The notes under the pieces are model-generated. The model did no database searches and was not told the origin of the DNA. It saw only the letters and a list, made by a program, of their open reading frames with translations. A DNA stretch of 13,895 nucleotides from JBEKHI01 sp050012355 (GTDB lineage: Bacteria; Actinomycetota; Actinomycetes; Streptosporangiales; Streptosporangiaceae): NCBI GenBank assembly GCA_050012355.1, contig JBEKHI010000215.1:1-13895 (forward strand). The letters run 5' to 3'. Below are positions 6,625-13,795 of this stretch, piece by piece. Positions within the stretch are counted from its first letter, which is position 1, and every line of letters starts with the position of its first letter. The position numbers and the translations under genes were made by a program.

Positions 6625-6852
6625 CTAACAGTACGCTCACGAGGCAAATAGCGGTAGGGGCCAGCTTCCGTTCCCGGGCCAGCTGCGGGTAATGCTCGTT
6701 GTCACGTACGGCGCGCTGGCCGCGCCTGGGCCCTCACCGTCAGCGAATTTATTCCGTGAGTGCTAGCGGCGTAATTTCCCATGCCAGAAAAGGCGCGTAC
6801 TGTCAAAAGAATTGCAGGACTTTCCCTAGCGACCAAGGATCTCTAGAAACCA

Positions 6853-6877
6853 GACGAACCGGACCAGTAGGTTCGTC
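6853..6877 (-). terminator. Hairpin overlapping the cytochrome b stop
   Basis: GACGAACC (6853-6860) and GGTTCGTC (6870-6877) are perfect reverse complements with a 9-nt loop, extended by two more C:G pairs after an A:A mismatch. On the - strand the hairpin is followed by TGGTTTCTAG, a weak T-tract, consistent with termination of the cytochrome b transcript. Confidence 0.5.
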
Positions 6878-8717
6878 AGGTTCTTACGTGGTCTGGGCTC
6901 TGGGGGCTGACCTGTCCGGGTCCTGCGTCTGATTCGGGCGGCGTGCCGTCCCAGTTCCGCCAGATGAGCTTGTGCACGGGGATGAGGCGGGGGATGTCGC
7001 GTAGTCCGGGAATGAACGGGATGCAGAGCAGCAGGATGGTCGCCGCGCCGGTCATGTAGATGGCGATCATGTCGATGTTGGCTGAGTTGGTCCAGCCCGG
7101 TACCTGGTACCAGAGTGTGTACAGCCATAGCCAGGGCTGGCCGGGGTAGCTGCCGGTCTCGTTCATCACGCCCCACTGGCTGCCGGTCAGGCCCATCGCC
7201 TGGGCCTGGCCGGCGAAGTAGGCGCCGTCCTCGATGAACAGCAGCGGCTTGGTGAAGTTCGTGCCGTAGAACGGCTGCTGGGACAGCAGGTCGGTATCAA
7301 GTGCGCCGCTGCGCGCCAGGGTCAGCTCGCCGGCCATCAGGGCCGGGACTGGCCCGTCGTTAGCGGCCGGGACGACCGGGCTGCCGCCGACGAACTTCAC
7401 TTTCGTCACCGCGTTGCCGTAGGCGGTGGCCCACGTCAGCTGCTGGGCGGCCGGTGCGGCCTGGTAGGTGGCGAGCGAGGCGGCGATGCCCGGGTCGGTG
7501 GCGGCGAGCGTGGTTAGTGGTCCGACGACGAAGTCCTGCGCGGCGTTGACCGGCTGGGTTACGCCCGGGATGGTCTGCGGGGAAAACAGCAGCTTCTGGA
7601 CGCTGCCGCTCTGGTTGTTGTACGGCGGTCCGTATGTGGCGGTCTCGCTGGTCCCGTTCAGCTCGCTCGCCGCCGTGGCCAGGAAGTCGGCCGGGGCGAT
7701 CCTGGCCCAGGTCGCGATGGTGACCGGCGGCACGTCCGGGGAGGACAGCAGCGCGGCCAGGCCCACGGTGAGCACCAGCACGACCGCCGCGGCAATGGTC
7801 CCTTCCTTGAGGATGTCGTAGCGGCGGTTCGGGCCGCGCCACGGGGCGGCGTCGGCCGCGGCGATAGCTCGCCGCCGTAGCCGCCCGCTCACCGTGACCT
7901 CGGAGGTATGCGCGTTGATCGGGTGCGAAACCCCGTGCACCCGGACCAGCAGCACGTGCGCGCCCACGATGGCGATCAGCACGATCGGGATGAGCACGAT
8001 GTGCCACATCAGCATCTGGCCGAAGTTCATCACGTTGAAGAACGCGCCGACCCCGACGGAGTTGAACGCGTCCTTGCCGCTGGTGGAGATCCACTGGGAG
8101 TCGAAGTTCTGCTGCGACAGGTAGCCGGTGAAGCACTCCACCACCGAGGCCACGAACGCGACCACTCCGGTGACCCAGGTCCACGTCCGGCGGCCGCGCC
8201 AGGCCGCCATCCAGAACTTGCCCCACAGGTGGATGACCAGCAACGCCATGAACAGCTCGACGCTCCACAGGTGCAGGCTGTTGAAAAAATGCCCGGCCGG
8301 GTTGTAATGCCACCAGTCAGGGCCGCCGAGCGCCAGTGCGAACCCGGACACGATCGCCACCCCGAGCGCGGCCAGGGCGCCCGCGCCGAACACATAGATC
8401 CAGGATGCGACATAAGCGGGCTGGCTGTCGGGCAGCAGCTTGGCGGGCGGCAGCGTCCTAAGCGCGCGGCGCCGGAGCCGAGCCGTCCACAAGACGGCCG
8501 TGCCGTCATCGGGCAGTTCGGCCGCCCCTGCCACGCCGGCATCCGCGGCACCGTCCGCGGCCGGATCGGTAAAGGTGGCGGCCTCCGCGAGATGCCCCTT
8601 GGGGAACGGGAGGAGCAGTGCGGCCCCGAAGATAGCGACCATGACGGCGACCAGGACCAGGTTGGCGACCGTGACGTCAAAGATCGACCAGTGCACGAAG
8701 GTGGCTGGCTGATTCAT
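6876..8717 (-). CDS. Stand-alone b-type cytochrome, cytochrome bc1 b-subunit-like (613 aa)
   Basis: A membrane di-heme cytochrome related to the b subunit of quinol-cytochrome c reductase. With the start at ATG 8717, helix 1 spans about 12-37 and is followed by a roughly 65-residue hydrophilic loop. Further helices carry two histidine pairs: His149/His163 (HLWSVELFMALLVIHLW) and His239/His254 (WHIVLIPIVLIAIVGAH). The 13/14-residue spacing is that of the two b hemes. After a helix at about 307-327 comes an extracytoplasmic region of some 215 residues that I cannot match to a domain, then a last helix (548-571) and a charged tail. No Rieske or cytochrome c gene adjoins it. The frame extends to ATG 8819, but those 34 codons lose third-position bias, so I prefer 8717 although no clear ribosome binding site precedes either start. 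Electron donor and acceptor are unknown; quinol is likely. Confidence 0.8.
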   Translation of the reverse strand: MNQPATFVHWSIFDVTVANLVLVAVMVAIFGAALLLPFPKGHLAEAATFTDPAADGAADAGVAGAAELPDDGTAVLWTARLRRRALRTLPPAKLLPDSQPAYVASWIYVFGAGALAALGVAIVSGFALALGGPDWWHYNPAGHFFNSLHLWSVELFMALLVIHLWGKFWMAAWRGRRTWTWVTGVVAFVASVVECFTGYLSQQNFDSQWISTSGKDAFNSVGVGAFFNVMNFGQMLMWHIVLIPIVLIAIVGAHVLLVRVHGVSHPINAHTSEVTVSGRLRRRAIAAADAAPWRGPNRRYDILKEGTIAAAVVLVLTVGLAALLSSPDVPPVTIATWARIAPADFLATAASELNGTSETATYGPPYNNQSGSVQKLLFSPQTIPGVTQPVNAAQDFVVGPLTTLAATDPGIAASLATYQAAPAAQQLTWATAYGNAVTKVKFVGGSPVVPAANDGPVPALMAGELTLARSGALDTDLLSQQPFYGTNFTKPLLFIEDGAYFAGQAQAMGLTGSQWGVMNETGSYPGQPWLWLYTLWYQVPGWTNSANIDMIAIYMTGAATILLLCIPFIPGLRDIPRLIPVHKLIWRNWDGTPPESDAGPGQVSPQSPDHVRT

Positions 8718-9053
8718 GTTGATCGCCGGGACGGGAAAGGCTGACGGACAGATCCTGGCATGGGGCACCTCGGCACGTACACGCATGACGCCACCGGGGT
8801 CCGGAGCAGCCGGTTTCATAATCCCGCTGAAGTGGCCGCACTCGCCACCATTCCACGGTGTACACTACGCCCAGTAAGTTCCGGGGGCAAGCTCTCCAGC
8901 GCGGACCCTCGCCAAGGTCATAATCGGCGTTCTAACCGTGCCAAATCCTGCTCATAGCGGGGCGAAGCAGCTTCTACGCACCTTAGGAACCCAGCCGACC
9001 ATGACGTCCCCCGGGCCGCTGCCAGTAAAGCCCGTCTCGCCGTTCACTCCCGG
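8718..9053. other. Intergenic region upstream of cytochrome b
   Basis: I see no intact gene in these 336 bases. They hold the possible 34-codon N-terminal extension of cytochrome b (8718-8819), its probable promoter (8862-8890), and probably the decayed remainder of the nitroreductase reading in from the right. Open frames here lack recognisable domains. Confidence 0.5.
8862..8890 (-). promoter_or_regulatory. Probable promoter of the cytochrome b gene
   Basis: On the - strand TTGCCC (8885-8890) is followed after exactly 17 bases by TAGTGT (8862-8867), matching the actinobacterial vegetative pattern TTGnCn-17-TAnnnT. The palindrome GTGTACAC (8858-8865) overlaps the -10 and could be an operator. 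Transcription would start near 8855, leaving a leader of about 138 nt to ATG 8717, or 36 nt to the alternative ATG 8819. Confidence 0.45.
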
Positions 9054-9309
9054 CCCGAAGGCATCGGCGTGGCTGATAGCGCCGACACCGAATTCACCAT
9101 GATCGGCAACATCTTTTCGCCCGTGACCAATCTCGGACGCAAGAAGGCCTTTGACATCCGCGGATCTCGACGAAGGTGTACGGCTGGAAATTAAAAGAGG
9201 TCGGCGCACGTAAGACTGTCTCCAGCATATGGTCCGGAACAGGCATAGTGGTGAACTCGCGGATGCTCGCTCGCTGCCTGAGCAGCTTGAGCACTGTTAG
9301 GGTTGACAA
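9054..9309 (-). pseudogene. Decayed nitroreductase-family gene (N-terminal remnant)
   Basis: From TTG 9309 the frame gives a clear nitroreductase N-terminus: LLRQRASIREF, then PVPDHMLETVLRAPTSFNFQPYTFVEIR, equivalent to the family pattern 'RRSIR.F....VP...L..IL.A...APSSFN.QPW.FVVV' that binds FMN. A few residues are missing before RAPTSFN. Around 9159 the match moves to another frame (DVKGLLASEIGHGRKDVADHGEF) and fades near 9054, so about two-thirds of a normal 180-220-aa enzyme is gone. The base composition is less GC-biased at third positions than in the neighbours, consistent with an old relic. Its start overlaps the last codons of the MFS gene, so it was probably co-transcribed with it. 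Confidence 0.7.
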
Positions 9310-10583
9310 GTTTTTCCGCCTGCGGTTTGGCTGGACACGGTACCGGGATTATCCAGGGCGTCGGCTGCGGATGTCGCGCTCATATAGAGAGGACGGGCGC
9401 GCCGCCCGTTCAGCGCCCACCATGCGGCCCCGACAATGACGGAGGCTGCGCCAGCGACGACGCCTACGGGCCTGACCCCGGTCACCGCGAGCAATCCGGC
9501 GAAGACCGCCAGTGCCACCCTGGACGCCGCGCCATAGGTAGTCATGTGCAAGCTAGTGATCCTGCCTCTCAGGCGCCCGGGCACGGTAGCCAGCAGGATC
9601 GTCGTGTCAAGGGCGATGATCACGCCACTCGCGGTCCGCATGACCGCCAGCAGCGCTGCGCCCCACGCGGGCCAACCCGCCAGGAACATAGCGCCCCACG
9701 CGGCACCCTGCAGCACATAAGCCAGCGCGTAAGCGGCCAGATGCGACCCCCGCCTGAGGCGGACCGCCAGCACCGAGCCCAGGATCACCGCCGCGCCATC
9801 AACAACGTAAAACGCTCCGAGCAGCAATCCGCCGCCGTGCAAATCGTCCGTGACATAGCCGGCAAGCAAGACGTTGTAGGCACCGCCGATCAGGCCCCAG
9901 GAGATGCCTACCCAGATCACTGACCTCGCCAGGGGCAGAGCCCGCAATGCGGTAAAGCCCTCAGCCAGGTCGGCACGCAGAGACCGGAGAGCACCGCCTG
10001 TCTGCGCACCCTGCTGAAATGCCGGCCGTGCGAGGGCCAGCAGGGGCACGGTCGCCGCGAGCTGGAGCCCCGCAGCTGCTGAGAGCGCAGCGCTTGTGCT
10101 CCAGGCCGACAAGACCCCACCCAGCGCCGCGCCAGCGATTGTCATGACACCGCTCACTGAGCCAATCGCGGCGTTGGCCGCGGCGCGATTGCGGTCCTCG
10201 CGGACCAGTGCATACAGCCACCGCTGCCGCGCTGGCGGCCACACTGCGCCGGCGGCCCCCTGCAAGCCGTAGCAGGCTGCGATCTCCCACAGGCCGACCC
10301 TCAGCACCACCAGCACGCCCAGCAGGCTAAGCGCCTGAACCGTCATGGAACCCAGCGCCAGCCTCCGGACATCGTGGCGATCGGCAATCGCACCGGCGAA
10401 CGGCATGCACAACAGGGCAGGTAGCGTGCCGACGAGTTCCACAATCGCGAGTGAAGAAGCCGAGAAATGGTGGAGCACGTATACGAAAACAGCTACCAGC
10501 ATGATCCAGGAGGCACCTTCGTTTCCCGCGCTTGCTGCCCACAGCAGCATTACGTGCCGATTCCCGGGCCGCGGTCCCCTCAA
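9297..10583 (-). CDS. MFS transporter, EntS/MFS_3-type exporter (428 aa)
   Basis: A complete major facilitator superfamily permease of 428 residues with about 12 hydrophobic segments. The N-terminal half carries the MFS loop motif after helix 2 (GAIADRHDVRRL), and the middle loop (RSLRADLAEGFTALRALPLARS) has the 'DL.EG...LR..P..R' form seen in the MFS_3/enterobactin-exporter-like group of small-molecule exporters. It probably exports a small compound by proton antiport; the substrate cannot be read from the sequence. The start is TTG 10583, with GGGAGG four bases before it; ATG 10550 is a weaker alternative without a ribosome binding site. Its 3' end overlaps the nitroreductase relic, so the pair may once have been a resistance or detoxification unit (inference). 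It lies downstream of the PPOX relic on the same strand. Confidence 0.85.
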   Translation of the reverse strand: MRGPRPGNRHVMLLWAASAGNEGASWIMLVAVFVYVLHHFSASSLAIVELVGTLPALLCMPFAGAIADRHDVRRLALGSMTVQALSLLGVLVVLRVGLWEIAACYGLQGAAGAVWPPARQRWLYALVREDRNRAAANAAIGSVSGVMTIAGAALGGVLSAWSTSAALSAAAGLQLAATVPLLALARPAFQQGAQTGGALRSLRADLAEGFTALRALPLARSVIWVGISWGLIGGAYNVLLAGYVTDDLHGGGLLLGAFYVVDGAAVILGSVLAVRLRRGSHLAAYALAYVLQGAAWGAMFLAGWPAWGAALLAVMRTASGVIIALDTTILLATVPGRLRGRITSLHMTTYGAASRVALAVFAGLLAVTGVRPVGVVAGAASVIVGAAWWALNGRRARPLYMSATSAADALDNPGTVSSQTAGGKTCQP

Positions 10584-10708
10584 CGAACCTCCCTAACCCT
10601 CCCGACGATGAAGCACAAGGGACAAGCGGCGTTAGGACATGACGACAGCAGCCGTGCGGTCGGCCATTCCGAACGTGTTCTGGACCGCGGTACCCGGGAC
10701 CGAAACCA

Positions 10709-11117
10709 GCTATACGCCCAGCCGGACCACTCCTCGATGTCGGCCGCCAGTACCCGGCCACCAGCCTCGGCAGGGGGCGGCGGCGAACTGCTGGTACTCC
10801 CCCTCCAGGAGGCCGATCGCATGCGTGCGCTCCGGACTCTTGCCGGCCGGTGCCGCGCAGCCCGAACCGCCGCACCTTCGGCCCGTCCTCGTCGTAGAAG
10901 CCGGCCAGGATCGTGACCCGCTGGTCCCCGCCCAGATTGGGCAGCCGCCTGGCCAGCTGCGGACCTGCCCCGCGTCAGCCGGCGAGCAGAAAACTGGGCC
11001 GTCGACCGCGAACACGCCCGGCGCCACATGAGCCCACCCGCGTCCGCCGATCGTGGCCAGCCGGACCACTCGCTCCTGCCCGATCCGGCCTCGCGTCTCG
11101 TCCTGCCCGCGGATCAT
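10709..11117 (-). pseudogene. PPOX-class flavin/F420-dependent protein, frame-broken
   Basis: The pieces assemble into one protein of the TIGR03668-like PPOX class (split-barrel, FMN or F420 binding) when three frame switches are allowed. The frame at 11117 gives ERVVRLATIGGRGWAHVAPG, then VFAVDGPVFCSP. Near 10950 it moves to LARRLPNLGGDQRVTILAGF and YDEDGPKVRRFGLRG. Near 10820 it gives LLEGEYQQFAAAP, and from about 10771 GGRVLAADIEEWSGWAYS, the usual C-terminus. Each piece keeps strong G/C third positions, so the breaks are recent or are sequence errors. ATG 11117 overlaps the sigma-factor TGA (TGATG), so it was translationally coupled to sigJ. No intact product is predicted. Confidence 0.7.
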
Positions 11118-12022
11118 CACCACTCCATGCCGCTGGCGCTGAGAAAGACGATGTCGAGGTCGCGGAGCCGGTCCGGGTCGCCGTCCAGGTCAATACCGGT
11201 GATCTTCCCGTCGCTGATGGTGAACGTGAAGACGACCTTCGGCCGGCCGCCGGGCGCCCACACGGCCGCCGGAACACCGTCAGCCAGAGCGAGCCGGGCT
11301 CCCTTAGCCCATCCCGCGAAGGTAGCCCCCACCGCGTCCGCGCCGCGGACCTCGGCGGCCGCACCCATCTGCACGGCCGCTGGGTCGGCCACGAGCACGG
11401 CGCCCGGATCGAGCAGCGCGAGCAGGGCGCCGAAATCCCCGCCCCGGGAGGCCGCCAGGAAGGCGGCGACCATTTCCCGCTTCCGGGACCGCGCGGCATC
11501 AGATGCCGCGGCCGCTCCCTGCACCCGGCGCCGGGCCCGGCTGGCGAGCTGCCGCGCCGCCACCGGAGAACGGTCAATGATGGCGCCGACCTCGCCGAAC
11601 GACACACCGAAGACGTCGTGCAAGACGAGAGCGAGCCGTTCGGCGGGAGTCAGCGTGTCCAGCACCACCATCAGTGCGGCACCGACCGCGTCGGCCAGCA
11701 GCGCCTCGTCCTCCGGGCCGGCCTGGCCGGCCGGCCGGAGGCTCGCGTGACGCTCGGCCGGCTCGGGCGGCAGCGCCCCAGCCGGCTCCTCCCGCCGGGC
11801 CCGGCGGGACTCCAGCATGTTCAGGCAGACCCGGGCCACGACCGTGGTCAGCCACCCAGCCGGATTCTCCACCTGACCGCCATCGGCACGGCTGACCCGC
11901 AGCCACGCCTCCTGCATCGCGTCCTCGGCATCACCGCGCGAGCCGAGCATCCGGTAGGCCAGCGCCATCAGCCGGCCCCGGTGCTCAGCGAATCGCTGCG
12001 TCAGCCCGTCGCGCTCGGTCAT
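11117..12022 (-). CDS. sigJ: ECF41-type sigma factor with C-terminal SnoaL domain (SigJ-like, 301 aa)
   Basis: An extracytoplasmic-function sigma factor that directs RNA polymerase to its own promoter class and has no separate anti-sigma factor. Residues 11-78 are region 2 (HRGRLMALAYRMLGSRGDAED, then AWLRVS and WLTTVVARVCLNMLESRRARR). A linker with LPPEP (84-88) corresponds to the WLPEP-type motif of the group. Region 4 is at 113-165 (TPAERLALVLHDVFGVSF). Residues 185-295 are a SnoaL-like domain with DGK (271-273) and DPDRLRDLDI (282-291), matching the DGGK and NPDKL motifs known to tune activity in ECF41. The start is ATG 12022 with GGAGG 10 nt upstream. A matching promoter lies just upstream, suggesting autoregulation. 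ECF41 genes usually adjoin a COE-type partner gene; here the coupled neighbour is a broken PPOX gene. Confidence 0.92.
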   Translation of the reverse strand: MTERDGLTQRFAEHRGRLMALAYRMLGSRGDAEDAMQEAWLRVSRADGGQVENPAGWLTTVVARVCLNMLESRRARREEPAGALPPEPAERHASLRPAGQAGPEDEALLADAVGAALMVVLDTLTPAERLALVLHDVFGVSFGEVGAIIDRSPVAARQLASRARRRVQGAAAASDAARSRKREMVAAFLAASRGGDFGALLALLDPGAVLVADPAAVQMGAAAEVRGADAVGATFAGWAKGARLALADGVPAAVWAPGGRPKVVFTFTISDGKITGIDLDGDPDRLRDLDIVFLSASGMEW

Positions 12023-12058
12023 CGGTCACGTTCCTCCGTCCCGCCTGTCATATCAGTT

Positions 12059-12085
12059 GACCGGCGGGACAGGCCCGATGTGACA
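12059..12085 (-). promoter_or_regulatory. Candidate ECF41 promoter upstream of sigJ
   Basis: On the - strand TGTCACA (12079-12085) is followed after exactly 16 bases by GGTC (12059-12062). ECF41 sigma factors recognise TGTCACA with a CGTC -10 at about this spacing; here one base of the -10 differs. Transcription would begin about 30 bases before ATG 12022, supporting self-activation of sigJ. Confidence 0.65.
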
Positions 12086-12426
12086 GCCGGACGGTCACTA
12101 CCTCCGAGCCAGCGAAAGAAGTCACCAAGCCAGACTCACACGATCCGCCGACCCTCAGCGCTGCCCTGCATGAGGTACGCATAGATCCTGCACCCGCACT
12201 ACCAGAGTCAACTACGGAACGTATCTGGCGGTTCGGCGGATGGTTATCGGCATGTTTGCTCGCTCGAACCCGACGCAAGCCATCTCCCGGACGGTGCAGC
12301 CCGCTACGGGGCATAACGGGAATGGATGATCGTCGAAACCGTCCGTTCCGCGTTCCCGGCGTCGCTTCCCCGGCTGCTCGGCGTGGCGGTCTGCAGCGTC
12401 TTCGCGCGCCGACGCGACCCTGGATC
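12086..12426. other. Gene-free stretch upstream of sigJ
   Basis: I find no credible gene in these 341 bases. Open frames on both strands lack domains and third-position bias. The right part, from about 12340, is probably decayed sequence of the adjacent integrase-type transposase relic (basic, Arg-rich translations on the - strand) but cannot be aligned by eye. Confidence 0.5.
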
Positions 12427-12534
12427 TTTCTTGTATCCCCAGCCTTTGCTCTCGGTGGCGAGCCACTCGATCAGCGCGGCGGTCTCGGTGCTGACTGGCG
12501 GCCGTTTTATCCGGTGCAGGTAGTCCAGCCGATC
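12427..12534 (-). pseudogene. Integrase-core transposase fragment, copy 2
   Basis: On the - strand this 108-base piece reads YLHRIKRPPVSTETAALIEW, then LATESKGWGYKK. It corresponds to the 'WTYP.R.GRPP....I.ALI.RLA.EN..WGY.RIQGEL' block found just before the DDE integrase core in a common actinobacterial transposase family. No start, catalytic domain or downstream part can be read. The same block appears again at 12579-12739, so two copies lie in tandem. Confidence 0.6.
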
Positions 12535-12578
12535 ATGGAAACCGGCGGAGCGAGCGGTTTGGTGAACCGCTTGCCTCG

Positions 12579-12739
12579 CTCACTCTGGATACGCGGTAAC
12601 CCCGAGCGCGGGTTCTGCCGCACCAACTGCTCCACCAGTGCACGCAACCCGTCCGGGATCGGCCGACCCGGCCTGTCGGGGAGGTCCATCTCTTCTTGAC
12701 CAGGCGCCGCTGCCAGACCAGCAGGGTCCGGGCGCGAGC
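12579..12739 (-). pseudogene. Integrase-core transposase fragment, copy 1 (frameshifted)
   Basis: On the - strand the first part reads RTLLVWQRRLVKKRW, then the frame shifts to LPDRPGRPIPDGLRALVEQL, VRQNPRSGLPRIQSE. Together they match the 'TLLRWHRRLV..KWTYP.R.GRPP...R.LV.RLA.ENPRWGYRRIQGE' block of rve-type transposases. The match stops abruptly near 12739, a few bases from the probable left end of the IS3-type relic, suggesting that IS3 element landed inside this one. Confidence 0.7.
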
Positions 12740-12745
12740 GGATGG

Positions 12746-13090
12746 TGGACCGCCCCGGTGACCTTGGAGGCTCTGATTCCTGGGAGGAGGCAGAGTCATG
12801 CCAGCACAGCGGAAGTAACCCGAGGAGCTGCGCTAGCGCGCGGTGAAGATGGTCATGGAACTCCGGGAGCGGGAGGCAAGGGGCGGGGGGATCGCCCGTG
12901 TGGGCCGTCAGCTGGGTATTCACCCCGAGGCGGTGCGGACGTGGATCCGGCAGCGGAAATTGACCGGGGGCAGCGGCCGGGTACGACGACTCCTGATTCG
13001 CAGCGGATCGCGGAGCTGGAAAAAGATCAACCGGGCAGCGGCGGGCGGAGCGGAGGTGGGGCTTTCTCCTCGCCGGCGGCCGCTGCTTTG
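12746..13090 (+). mobile_element. IS3-family element relic (left end plus orfA)
   Basis: TGGACCGCCCCGGTGACC from 12746 looks like the left end of an actinobacterial IS3-type element, followed by a leader with GGGAGGAGG and the orfA start at 12798. Only this end and a broken orfA remain; no orfB catalytic domain or right end is visible before the SnoaL gene. It appears to interrupt the older integrase-type relic on its left. The terminal inverted repeat is assigned from its resemblance to known ends, not from a matched right end. Confidence 0.55.
12798..13090 (+). pseudogene. IS3-family transposase orfA, two stops and a frameshift
   Basis: ATG 12798, eight bases after GGAGGAGG, reads MPAQRK-stop-PEELR-stop-RAVKMVMELRERE, then IARVGRQLGIHPEAVRTWIRQ, the helix-turn-helix of IS3 OrfA. 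The stops are TAA at 12816 (where a Tyr codon is usual) and TAG at 12834 (where Glu is usual). After WIRQ (about 12953) one base is missing and the match continues in another frame as AEIDRGQRPGTTTPDSQRIAELEK, the usual linker leading to the leucine-zipper helix. Beyond that the coiled-coil part is scrambled. It cannot make a working product. Confidence 0.85.
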
Positions 13091-13193
13091 ACCGCCTGGC
13101 GCGGTCGCCGGGGTGGGGGTTCGTTTATTCCATCGGATGCCGTTTCCTCGAGGATCCTTGACATCTGGACTTATGGTCAGCGCTGCGAGTGGC

Positions 13194-13580
13194 CTATCGG
13201 CTTGGTTCTGGCCCGTCGCCTATCGCGCGCACCCGGCAGATCTTTTTGCTGGACATGGTGAACAGGTAGGCTGCCTGGTTCTCGAAGGCTCGGCCACCGG
13301 TGCCTCGGTACACACCCCGCTGGGTGACCAGCGCGACGACACGGGCGCCTTCTGCGATGACCTCCTCGACTTCCACCACGTAGGAGTCAAACATGGCAAG
13401 CTGGGCGGGGATGCCATCGAACGCATCCTCCGATCCGGCCTCGTCACCGAGGAAGCTCTTGTTATCGTCAACGACGTCGACGGCCAAGTATTCGCCCAGC
13501 TCATCGAAGCGGCGTTCGTTGATCGCCTGAAACAGGCCTGTGATTATCGCCTTGTGGGCTTTGGCCTCTGCGTCCTCCAC
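13194..13580 (-). CDS. SnoaL-like / NTF2-fold protein (128 aa)
   Basis: A complete single-domain SnoaL-like protein of the NTF2 fold. It has the standard opening of an amphipathic helix and acidic loop (AIITGLFQAINERRFDELGEYLAVDVVDDNKSF). The core strands are VEEVIAEGARVVALVTQRGV and AFENQAAYLFTM. Such proteins are small cytoplasmic cone-shaped dimers acting as cyclases, isomerases, hydrolases or ligand binders; the reaction cannot be told. Where relatives have a DGKI turn before the last strand, this one has SSKKICRVRAIGD, and its usual active-site 'DH' is DD, so catalysis may be altered. The only in-frame start is GTG 13580, because a TGA lies just upstream; no clear ribosome binding site precedes it. 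It is divergent from the PPOX-family gene on its right. Confidence 0.75.
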   Translation of the reverse strand: MEDAEAKAHKAIITGLFQAINERRFDELGEYLAVDVVDDNKSFLGDEAGSEDAFDGIPAQLAMFDSYVVEVEEVIAEGARVVALVTQRGVYRGTGGRAFENQAAYLFTMSSKKICRVRAIGDGPEPSR

Positions 13581-13636
13581 GCTTTGATCGTAGCTGCGTC
13601 ATGTGGGAGCAGCCTGGCCCCTCTTGCTGCTGTCCG

Positions 13637-13673
13637 CAGCGTGAGGGCAGGCGCGGCGCCTGCAGCAACGCTG
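13637..13673. repeat. Nested inverted repeat in a divergent promoter region
   Basis: GCAGGCGC-G-GCGCCTGC (13647-13663) has perfect 8-bp arms around a single base and is itself flanked by CAGCGT (13637-13642) and ACGCTG (13668-13673), also perfect complements. It lies between the divergent SnoaL and PPOX genes, so it may be a shared operator. The one-base centre suits a protein-bound dyad better than an RNA hairpin. Confidence 0.45.
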
Positions 13674-13795
13674 ACCAGTCCGGAGGCGCGGAGGGGCCGA
13701 CGCCGAGCTGGAGGGCGGGCATCAGGGGACTACCACGCCCTGTGCCGGCCGGAGGAAGGCGGGACCGTGTGGGCGCGAGGGCTGTCTGGCGCTAT

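Larger units (their letters stand above)
6522..6875. other. Intergenic region between cytochrome b and the xfp unit
   Basis: There is no credible gene in these 354 bases. They should contain the promoter of the leftward xfp unit and the end of the cytochrome b transcript. Structures seen: the palindrome at 6537-6554, a dyad AGGACG-GCT-CGTCCT (6610-6624), and the hairpin at 6853-6877. A weak -35/-10 pair on the - strand (TTATGC, 17 nt, TATCGC, near 6570-6600) is possible but not convincing. Confidence 0.55.

Noticed and set aside
7908..8744. 278-codon open frame antisense to cytochrome b
   Set aside because: Its His/Arg/Pro-rich translation is typical of a shadow; the opposite strand has clear heme-ligand motifs.
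10913..12184. 423-codon open frame antisense to sigJ
   Set aside because: No domain; the opposite strand is an unmistakable ECF sigma factor.
13158..13181. TTGACA sequence upstream of the SnoaL 3' end as a + strand promoter
   Set aside because: No TAnnnT element at 16-18 bases and no gene downstream in that direction.
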